37,945 nucleotides of DNA from Cellvibrio mixtus subsp. mixtus J3-8 (GTDB taxonomy: Bacteria; Pseudomonadota; Gammaproteobacteria; Pseudomonadales; Cellvibrionaceae): positions 77,951 to 115,895 of the forward strand of contig NZ_KN266207.1 of assembly GCF_000766945.1 (NCBI RefSeq). Direction: 5' to 3'. Positions 28,053-36,300 of this stretch are shown here, piece after piece. Under the pieces are notes generated by a model. The model was not told where the DNA came from. It did no database searches and saw nothing but the letters and a program-made list of their open reading frames with translations. How positions within the stretch are numbered: the stretch's first letter is position 1; the number at the start of each line of letters is the position of its first letter. The position numbers and the translations under genes are program-made.

Positions 28053-29921
28053 ATGCAGTCGTTAAAGGCATTCAAAATCTGGTTGAGCATGCAATGCCAA
28101 ATTCTGGGCAATGTCAGTGCCGCCATACTTGTTAAATCCGCAGCGGATAACCCGCTCATCCTGGCGAAGTGGCCCAATACCGATGTTGATACGGTGTTGT
28201 TGTTTGATGCGATTAATCCTGTCATGGAAAAAAAGCGTTTGCATTTGCAAGTGCTGGGTACCAATGACTATCTGCTGGGGCAGCCATTAATAATAGACGA
28301 ACAATTTTGGGGCGTGCTGGTATTGCGCGTTTCATTGTTGGATAAAAAAGCGTTGCCGGGTTTACTGCACTTGCTGAAACCGGGTCAATTCTGGTTGCAA
28401 TTTATGGTGCAATCATTGGGTAGTGAGTTGGCCGCCGGGCGAGAGCCAGCGGTTTCTGCTACCGATGTTGTTTCAACTGTGCAACCCGTCAGGGCAGCAA
28501 CCCCGGATTTACCGTTAGTGTCTTTGAAAGAAAGCATTAATGGTTCGCTCCTGCAATTAACTGCCAGTTTACTTAAAGAAAATTCATTGCAAGAAACCAC
28601 GATTACGCTGGTGAATTTGCTCGCAGGTTTATTGCAAGCAACGCGTGTCAGTATAGGTTTACTGGATTCCAGCGGAAAAAGATTGCAACTGGATGCCGTT
28701 TCCTTTTCGGCGAATTTTGATAAACGCACCCAGGCCATGCAACTCATTACCGAAGCTATGGCAGAGGCAGTCGAACAGGGTGTTCGTATTGATTGTGTTG
28801 TGCCTAATCCGGATCAGGTGGAATCGACCGATGCATCAGCGCTGCTGATTAAACAAGCACATCAACAGTTATTGCACACACAGCAATTGCATGCAGTGAA
28901 TAGTTTTTTATTGCGCAAAGGTGAGAAAATTATCGGTGTACTAACGATTGAACTGGATAGGCGTACAACGCTGGATAGTGATCAGGAATGGTTGGTGCAA
29001 CAGGCAACCCATTATGCAGCGGCAATCATTCAATTGCGCCAGCAAGCTGTTGCGGGTTTATGGCAAGGATTAAGGCAGCGTATTGCTACACGGTTGCAAC
29101 ACTGGTTAGGTGAAGAGTCCTGGCGGGGGAAGTTAATTGCAATCGGTGCAATGGTATTGTTGGTCGCATTATTTGTTCCGGTAAATTACCAACTATCGGC
29201 AGATGCAAGTTTACAGACCACGGAAAAATATCTGTTGGTCTCTCCGCAAGACGCTTATCTCGGTACTATTTCGGCGCGCCCCGGCGATCAGGTAAAAAAA
29301 GGTACGGTGCTCGCGCAATTAAACGATGAAGATCTGCGGTTGGAGCGGCGCAAAGTTGCCAGTCAGGCGCAGCAATATCGTCAGGCTTATGATTCGGCGC
29401 TTGCGAATTCCAATCGTGTGGAAGCGGCTATTGCGAATGCACAATTGGATCAAGCCAGTATTCAATTGCAATTGCTCGACCAGCAATTAACGCGCACCCA
29501 ATTGTTAGCCCCCAGTGATGGCATTGTGGTCTCCGATGATATTTCGCAAACGCGCGGTGCACCGGTAAAACAGGGGGATGTGTTATTTGAAATTGCGGCG
29601 AGCCGGAATTATCTCGTGCAATTATTTGTGGATGAGCGCGATATTGCATTGGTAAAACCGGGGCTGGAAGGCGAGTTAAAATTAAATAGCTTGCCAACGG
29701 AAACATTTAATACTCGCGTAAAATTAATTACACCAATCAGCGAAGTGCGTGAGGGGCGCAATTATTTCCGTGTTGAGCTGGAATTGGTGGAAAATTTACA
29801 GCGTGCAGAATTACTGCGTCCGGGAATGACTGGAACTGGCAAAGTGAATGTCGGCTCGCGCGCATTGGGATGGATTTGGTTCCATGACCTGTGGCATTGG
29901 CTGCGCTTGAGTATCTGGTAA
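28053..29921 (+). CDS. GAF-domain / HlyD-type membrane fusion protein
   Basis: This 622-residue protein combines a cytoplasmic sensor-like part with a periplasmic adaptor. Residues 1-150 have no recognised fold. Residues about 165-325 resemble a GAF domain (LVNLLAGLLQATRVSIGLLD; KIIGVLTIEL). One membrane span lies at 361-378. The periplasmic part has the lipoyl/barrel-sandwich halves (VSPQDAYLGTISARPGDQVK and LLAPSDGIVVS), a coiled-coil hairpin (about 428-480) and a beta barrel. Adaptors of this family bridge inner-membrane exporters and outer-membrane channels. A GAF domain joined to one is unusual and suggests export gated by a small molecule. The start is uncertain because no ribosome binding site is evident; ATG 28089 is an alternative. 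It is followed after 5 bases by the M50 gene. Confidence 0.85.
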   Translation: MQSLKAFKIWLSMQCQILGNVSAAILVKSAADNPLILAKWPNTDVDTVLLFDAINPVMEKKRLHLQVLGTNDYLLGQPLIIDEQFWGVLVLRVSLLDKKALPGLLHLLKPGQFWLQFMVQSLGSELAAGREPAVSATDVVSTVQPVRAATPDLPLVSLKESINGSLLQLTASLLKENSLQETTITLVNLLAGLLQATRVSIGLLDSSGKRLQLDAVSFSANFDKRTQAMQLITEAMAEAVEQGVRIDCVVPNPDQVESTDASALLIKQAHQQLLHTQQLHAVNSFLLRKGEKIIGVLTIELDRRTTLDSDQEWLVQQATHYAAAIIQLRQQAVAGLWQGLRQRIATRLQHWLGEESWRGKLIAIGAMVLLVALFVPVNYQLSADASLQTTEKYLLVSPQDAYLGTISARPGDQVKKGTVLAQLNDEDLRLERRKVASQAQQYRQAYDSALANSNRVEAAIANAQLDQASIQLQLLDQQLTRTQLLAPSDGIVVSDDISQTRGAPVKQGDVLFEIAASRNYLVQLFVDERDIALVKPGLEGELKLNSLPTETFNTRVKLITPISEVREGRNYFRVELELVENLQRAELLRPGMTGTGKVNVGSRALGWIWFHDLWHWLRLSIW

Positions 29922-29926
29922 TTGCT

Positions 29927-32128
29927 ATGAGCGATACGCCTGCTGTTAATAACGGGTTAACTGTTAACAATGATTCTGCCACTGGCAACAACCCTGCGTG
30001 GCAACGCCTTGAATCCTTGCGGCCTTCGTTGCCGCGCCATATCCATATCCAGCGACGCGATTACAATCAGGAGCGCTGGTATTTATTGCAAGATAAAAGC
30101 AATGGACGGTTTCATCGCCTGACGCCATCTGCATGGCGTTTGATTTCGGCAATGAATGGCCGCAATTCATTGACACAAGTGCTTGCAGCGGCTGCAAATC
30201 CACAATTTTATGAATCTGTGGAAGAAATTCCGACACGCGATGATCTAATTCATTTGCTGCAATATTTGCATGTGGCGGATTTGCTGGTTTGCGATATGCC
30301 ACCCAATACCCAGGAGTTATTTGCGCGGCGCGAACAAAAAAAACAACAGCGCTGGTTGCGCCTGTTAATGAATCCGCTTACCTGGAATATTCCACTGGGT
30401 AATCCGGATAAATTACTGGATAAGTTAATGCCGGTAGCGCGTTTGCTGTCCACGCGGACAATGGGCGTGATCTGGTTGCTGGTAGTGAGTTATGCATTGT
30501 TGCAAGCCGGTAATCATTGGACCCAGCTGACCCACGGCCAACTGGACCGCATTTTATCCCCGTCAAATTTATTTTTGCTGTGGTTGACCTATCCCTTTTT
30601 TAAAATCCTGCATGAATTGGGGCATGGCCTGTTTACCAAAGTATGGGGCGGGCAAGTGAATGATTGCGGTATTGTTTTTGTTGTCGGTACGCCTTTGCCG
30701 TACGTGGATGCCAGTGCTGCAACCGGCTTCTATGCCAAACGCCAACGCCTGATGGTCAGTGCAGCAGGTATGGCAGTGGAATTATTTTTAGCTGCGCTGG
30801 CGCTGTTGTTGTGGGTGCAATTATCCGGCGGGTTCCTGCGCGATTTTTTATACAACATTATTTTAATTGGTGGTGTATCCACGTTGTTTTTTAATGGTAA
30901 TCCCCTGATGCGCTTTGATGGTTATCATCTGCTAACCGATGCGTGGGATTTGCCGAATCTCGCTACACGAGCCAATCAACAAGTGAGTTATTTGTTGCGT
31001 CGCTATGCGTTTGGAATTGTCGGTGTATATTCTCCGGCCAGTTCGGTGCGCGAAGCCTGGTTGTTAGCGAGCTACAGTATTGCCGCGTTTATTTATCGCG
31101 TGTTTATGTTGTTTTTTATTATTTTGCTCGTCGCTAATTATTTTCCCGCATTGGGTTTGGTCATTGGTTGCTGGCTGATTTTTTTCCAGCTGGTATGGCC
31201 CGGGTTAAAAGCGTTGCAATTTTTATGGCGCGATAAACAATTAGCCAGTCAACGCAAAAGGGCATTTGCGGTTACCGGTATAACAAGTGTTGTAATCCTG
31301 TTGTTTTTGATTGTTGTGCCATTACCGCAATCAACCGCGGTAGAAGCGGTGTTGTGGTTGCCGGATGAAGCGCGCGTGAAAACGGAATCCAGCGGGGAAG
31401 TTGTGGAGTTGCTGGTCGCAGATGGCAGTTCGGTTGTTGCTGGCGATGCATTGGTGCGTTTGCAAAATCCGACGTTAATTGCCCATCTGGAAGTGCAGCG
31501 GGCCAAGTTGCGTGAATACGATGCGCGTTACCAACGGGCGTGGGTAGAAGACCGTTCGCAGGCGCAAATGTTTGAGCAGGATATTGCCGCTATCAAAGCA
31601 GAAGTGGCGTTGTTACAAGAGCGTGCCACCAATCTGATTGTACGTAGCCCGTCCAGTGGCGTTTTCCGTATAACCCGCGCTTATTATTTACCGGGTAGCT
31701 ATCTAAAGCAGGGTGATGAGTTAGCGATCATTGAAAAGCCGGATGCGGTGCGTGTGCGAGCGGCATTACTGCAGGACGAAGTGGGGTTGGTTAGCCGGGC
31801 CACTGATCGGGTTAGTATCCGTTTTGCCAGTGATCCGGTGAATGTGATATCGGCAGATGCAATTCAGTCTGCACCAATTGCGAGCGAACAATTACCTAAT
31901 CCGGTGTTGGGCACGCAGGGTGGCGGACGTATCGCAGTGGATGGAGCCCAGGCCGGCGGTACCAGGGTAAAGGAAAAGGTATTTTTACTGGATTTGGCCC
32001 TGCGTAATTACGAGCAGAGTGGGCATTTTGGTGAGCGGGCTTACGTGAAATTCCATCATCCGCCTGAACCATTGGCGGCGCGCTGGTATCGAAATTTACA
32101 ACAAGTATTTATCCGTCATTTTTCGTAA
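29927..32128 (+). CDS. PqqD-like / M50 zinc metalloprotease / HlyD fusion protein
   Basis: This protein has 733 residues from ATG 29927; the frame is open from 29891, but that would overlap the upstream gene. Residues about 38-125 resemble a PqqD/RRE-type peptide-binding domain (WYLLQDKSNGRFHRLTPSAW). The middle (about 180-470) is an intramembrane M50 (site-2-protease-like) domain with the zinc motif HELGH (229-233) and the third-ligand motif NPLMRFDGYHLL (D331), with further spans up to 467. The C-terminus (about 470-733) is a HlyD-like adaptor with both lipoyl halves (ESSGEVVELLVADGSSVVAG; LIVRSPSSGVFRI). All predicted zinc ligands are present, so it is probably an active protease. The 5-base gap from the GAF-HlyD stop implies one operon. 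No substrate is known; the giant protein downstream is the obvious candidate. Confidence 0.88.
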   Translation: MSDTPAVNNGLTVNNDSATGNNPAWQRLESLRPSLPRHIHIQRRDYNQERWYLLQDKSNGRFHRLTPSAWRLISAMNGRNSLTQVLAAAANPQFYESVEEIPTRDDLIHLLQYLHVADLLVCDMPPNTQELFARREQKKQQRWLRLLMNPLTWNIPLGNPDKLLDKLMPVARLLSTRTMGVIWLLVVSYALLQAGNHWTQLTHGQLDRILSPSNLFLLWLTYPFFKILHELGHGLFTKVWGGQVNDCGIVFVVGTPLPYVDASAATGFYAKRQRLMVSAAGMAVELFLAALALLLWVQLSGGFLRDFLYNIILIGGVSTLFFNGNPLMRFDGYHLLTDAWDLPNLATRANQQVSYLLRRYAFGIVGVYSPASSVREAWLLASYSIAAFIYRVFMLFFIILLVANYFPALGLVIGCWLIFFQLVWPGLKALQFLWRDKQLASQRKRAFAVTGITSVVILLFLIVVPLPQSTAVEAVLWLPDEARVKTESSGEVVELLVADGSSVVAGDALVRLQNPTLIAHLEVQRAKLREYDARYQRAWVEDRSQAQMFEQDIAAIKAEVALLQERATNLIVRSPSSGVFRITRAYYLPGSYLKQGDELAIIEKPDAVRVRAALLQDEVGLVSRATDRVSIRFASDPVNVISADAIQSAPIASEQLPNPVLGTQGGGRIAVDGAQAGGTRVKEKVFLLDLALRNYEQSGHFGERAYVKFHHPPEPLAARWYRNLQQVFIRHFS

Positions 32129-32183
32129 CGTCCTTTTTTAATCTATAGTAATAACCATTTAGTGTTTTTATATCGAGTTAACC

Positions 32184-33032
32184 ATGTACAACGCATCGAA
32201 AATGTCATTGCTGGTACTTTTATTCAGCAATGAATTATTAGCCCAGACGCAAGAGCCTGCACAGCTTAATTGCCGTATAGAACCTTCGATCACAGTGGAG
32301 ATGAGTAGCGCTGTTGAAGGCGTTATTAGTGAAGTATTGGTCGACAAAAATGCTGTTATTAAAAAAGGCGATGTACTTGCTCGCCTTGATGCCGGTTTGG
32401 AGGCCGCTACTGCCGAATTGCGTCGAGTGCAATCCGAGTTGACCAGTGATGTGCAGTCACAACAATTAGCGCTGGAGTTCAGTGAACGATCCCTCACACG
32501 TGTAAAAGATTTATACGATAAAAAAGCTGCCTCCTTTTCTGAGCTGGATAAACTCAAAACAGAACATGCTATTGCCCAACAGCAACTGCGCCAGGCGCTG
32601 GATCGTAAACGCCAGGCAGAGCTTGAATATAAAAGGGCGCTTGCTGATTTGCAGCGTCGGACCCTCGTTAGCCCGATTGATGGTGTTGTCGTTGAGCGGT
32701 TGAAAGAACCGGGCGAGCATATCGATTTTGAACCGGTATTGAAGCTGGCCAAACTGGATCCGCTACGTGTGGAAGTTTATGCCCCCGCAAGTTTATACGG
32801 AAAAGTGAAAGCCGGAATGAAAGCCAATGTTATTCCGGAATTAGGTGCTGACAGCCGTAGTTATTCAGCCGAAGTCACCCTGGTGGATCAAGTTATTGAT
32901 GGCCCAAGTAATACCTTTGGTATCCGTTTAGCCTTTGCGAACCCCGGCAATCGTTTACCGAGTGGTTTGAAGTGTCGCGTTACTTTTGAGGGTGTAACAC
33001 TGAATTTATTAGAACCACGGACTTTACCTTGA
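32184..33032 (+). CDS. HlyD/RND-type periplasmic adaptor protein
   Basis: This 282-residue protein has a short signal-peptide-like start (MSLLVLLFSNELLAQ), then a compact membrane-fusion-protein fold. The first lipoyl half is VEGVISEVLVDKNAVIKKGD, followed by a coiled-coil hairpin rich in Q/E/R (about 75-155), the second half (RRTLVSPIDGVVVERLKEPG) and a beta barrel. It is shorter than typical adaptors and lacks an N-terminal inner-membrane span, so it may be periplasmic or lie against the outer side of the complex. It is the third adaptor in a row and is followed by the giant LEPR-XLL gene. The C-terminal LEPRTLP is probably a chance resemblance to the LEPR motif. Confidence 0.88.
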   Translation: MYNASKMSLLVLLFSNELLAQTQEPAQLNCRIEPSITVEMSSAVEGVISEVLVDKNAVIKKGDVLARLDAGLEAATAELRRVQSELTSDVQSQQLALEFSERSLTRVKDLYDKKAASFSELDKLKTEHAIAQQQLRQALDRKRQAELEYKRALADLQRRTLVSPIDGVVVERLKEPGEHIDFEPVLKLAKLDPLRVEVYAPASLYGKVKAGMKANVIPELGADSRSYSAEVTLVDQVIDGPSNTFGIRLAFANPGNRLPSGLKCRVTFEGVTLNLLEPRTLP

Positions 33033-33386
33033 TTGCCAGTCGTTGCCTCGATACAGATGGCGTAGTGTGAGTGAGAATAATTTATTACAACAAAATATAA
33101 GGACGCAGCATAAATCTAGATTATTTTTTTATGTAATCCTGCCTTTGCCAGTTTTTGTGCCAGAATTAACAGATTGATATTTTTTGATAACTACTAATAA
33201 CCGATAAATAAGATTTTACGGGTGGATCCAAACCGACACCTCTATAGACTCGGTTTGCTTGCTGACAGTCAAGTTCCTCTATGGTTTGGTGAGCGGGGTC
33301 AGCATAGAAGGATGCAGTTGGTTATTTACCAGTCCTTTAACCCGTAGTGCGATTTATCAAAATCGCATCAATGCAACAGCGAGTCT
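33033..33386 (+). promoter_or_regulatory. Leader of the giant LEPR-XLL gene with three hairpins
   Basis: No gene is present in this stretch. The first ~190 bases are AT-rich and include TTGATA (near 33184) and a small palindrome, AATCTAGATT (33113-33122), before a T run. Three hairpins follow: CAAACCGA/TCGGTTTG (33229-33236 with 33250-33257), TGCTGAC/GTCAGCA (33260-33266 with 33298-33304), and TGCGATTT/AAATCGCA (33348-33355 with 33360-33367). The last ends 19 bases before the ATG and could hinder ribosome access. CCTCTAT occurs in both the loop of hairpin 1 and the interior of hairpin 2. No known riboswitch consensus, including GEMM, was recognised. Confidence 0.5.
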
Positions 33387-36300
33387 ATGTCCAAAACACC
33401 GCGTCATCGCCGTCCTCTGATTGAAGCTCTGGAGCCGAGATTACTGTTTTCTGCAACAGCGGATATCGCTGTGTTTGATGACGGTAATTCAGATGCACAA
33501 TACCTCACGCAGGCTGCGCACGAGGTAGATCTTGTTAGCATTTACATGCCCGATGAAACACATCCGCTCATGATGCAGGATGCGGGCAACGATATTGCGC
33601 ACATTGATACTGTTATCTTTGTTGACACCGCCGTCGATAATTACCAAACCCTTGTCAAGGATATAGAAACTTCACTAAAAGGTGATTCGGTAGCTATTGT
33701 TTACCTTGATAACACCAAAGATGGTTTGGTACAGATCAGTGATTACCTCGCAGGCGCCAGTGGTATTTCTGCAGTACATATTATTTCCCACGGTGTTGCT
33801 GGCAGTGTGCAATTGGGAACCCAGGTGCTCAATGAAAATAATATTGCGCAATACCAGCAATCATTAACCGCGTGGAAAAATGCACTCAGCGATGATGCCG
33901 ATATATTGTTATACGGTTGCGATGTTGCGGCGAATCAAAGCGGTATGAATTTGTTGCGGCAATTGAGTGATATTACCGGTGCCGATGTCGCGGCGAGCAA
34001 TGATTTAACCGGTAACGCAGCCAATGCAGATTGGGATTTGGAAGCGCGCGTGGGCCATATTGAAACTGCATCTATTTTTAGCAGCAACCAATCCATGGAA
34101 TGGCAGGGTGTATTAGCGGATGTTGTACATTTGTACTCGGGTGTGGCCACTAATGAACAGGCCATTCCAACATCCGGCAATGTGATGCAAGGTGTCCAGT
34201 TAACTTCCAGTCAAACTGTAGACCGTATTCAGGTAATGCTGGCAAATCACGGCACCAGTTCTACTTCAGTACAAATGATTGTGCATGAACATAGCTACAA
34301 CGGCACCGCAATTGCCACTGCAACGGTGGATACCAGTTCACTGGGAAGTTCGCTGGGATGGGTGAATTTTGATTTTGTAGCCAAGACATTTAACGCTTAC
34401 ACGGTTTATTGGATCGAATTTAAAACCAACAATGGCGCAGACAATCTGGTAGGGATTGGTTATATCAACAGCAACGTTATTAGCAGCGAATTTGTTGTTA
34501 ATAACAGTGGCGATGCGAGCAAGGATATGGCGATTGCCCTGGTGGATGTAGAAAACCGCGCGCCTACTCTTGCCAATCCAATCCCAAATCAAACGACAAA
34601 TGAAGAAGCATGGTTTAGTTACACCTTTGCGGCGAATACGTTTAATGACCAGGATGGTGATACGCTCACTTACAGTGCTACGTTAGCGAATGGCAATCCG
34701 CTACCGCCGTGGTTAAGTTTTAATGCTGGCACGCGCACATTTAGCGGTGTACCTGATGATGGTGATGTTGGAACTATTTCAATAAAAGTCACTGCCAATG
34801 ATGGTAAGGGTGGCAGCATTGATGACACGTTTGATTTAACAATCATTAACATTAATGATAATCCGTTTTTAAATATCCCTGTTCCCAATCAAAATGCAAC
34901 GGAAGATTCCGTATTTAATTATACCTTTCCTGCCAATACGTTTGGCGATGGTGATGTGGGAACAACTTTCACTTACACCGCTGAATTAGCCGGTGGCGGT
35001 GCATTGCCAGCCTGGCTAAATTTTGATTCGGCAACGCGCACATTCAGTGGCACACCACTTAATGGTGATGTTGGTACTATCTCGATTAAATTAACTGCAA
35101 ACGACGGGGCTGGTGGGACAGCAACTGACAATTTCGATATTGTTATTGCAAACACCAACGACGCACCCACCGTAGCCAATCCAATTCCCAATCAAACAGC
35201 TACCGAAAACGTACTCTTTAATTACACATTTGCGATTAATACATTCCATGATCAGGATGTGGGTAGCACTTTAACCTACACCGCACAAATTCCCGGTGGT
35301 ACTCCACTACCAGCGTGGTTATCGTTTGATAGTGCAACACGTACATTTAGCGGTACGCCCTCTAATGGCGATGTGGGCAATATCACCATTGAAGTCAGGG
35401 CAAGTGATGGAACAGCAACAGTTTCCGATTTTTTTGATTTGAATGTCCAAAATGTTGGCTCATCCAACGTCGTGTATGAAACCTCGGGGCCGTCAACGGA
35501 TACACAGGTCATCGGTTCCGGTGTTCCGTTTTTCCAAAGCTTTTCGCACAATAGCGTTGGTGCTACATACACGATCGACTCCATTGTATTGCAGTTAATA
35601 AAAGATCCTTCCGCGTCGCTGCAGACAATCACAGTGACTTTATTATCCGGTGCTTACAACGGCACTGTCGTTGGTACTGCAACTATTTCTTCTGCAACCA
35701 TAAGTACCACGCTGGCGTGGAAGGCGTTTGACTTTACTAATAAAGTCCTCACGGATAATCAATTATATTTTATAAAAATTGAATCAAGCAGCGTGGACGG
35801 ATTGGTCAAAGCCGCTATCCATAATTCGGATGTTTACCCCAACGGCTCTTACCATTCCAGTGGCGGATCCCCCGACATTACGCGTGATGTCGCCTTCCAG
35901 ATTTCCAGTGGCGCGAATATAGATCCAGTTATTACCAATCCCATTCCCAATCAATCTGCAACGGAAGATGCAGTATTTAATTTTCAATTTGCAGCAAGTA
36001 CCTTTAATGACGCTGATGTTGGCGATACGCTAACTTATACAGCAACTATGGCGGATGGCAGTGCATTGCCTTCATGGTTGAGTTTTAATGCAGCAACGCG
36101 AACTTTTTCAGGTACTCCTGCCAATGCGGATGTAGGAACCATCTCCATTAAAGTAACAGCAGATGATGGTAATGGTGGCACACCGGCAACCGATACGTTC
36201 GATTTGGTGGTTGTAAATACCAACGATGCGCCGACAGTGGCGAATCCAATTCCCAATCAAAATGCCACTGAAGATTCTGCATTTAATTTTACCTTTGCAA

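Noticed and set aside
27794-28264. 156-codon leftward open frame across the start of the GAF-HlyD gene
   Set aside because: Antisense to a well-supported gene, no domain, and no ribosome binding site noticed; likely chance.
33001-33032. LEPRTLP at the end of the third adaptor, resembling the LEPR-XLL motif
   Set aside because: It lies at the C-terminus rather than the N-terminus and lacks the following hydrophobic/Ser-Ala context; probably coincidence.
33033-33386. Possible GEMM c-di-GMP riboswitch before the giant gene
   Set aside because: The conserved GEMM core sequences are not present; only generic hairpins can be supported.
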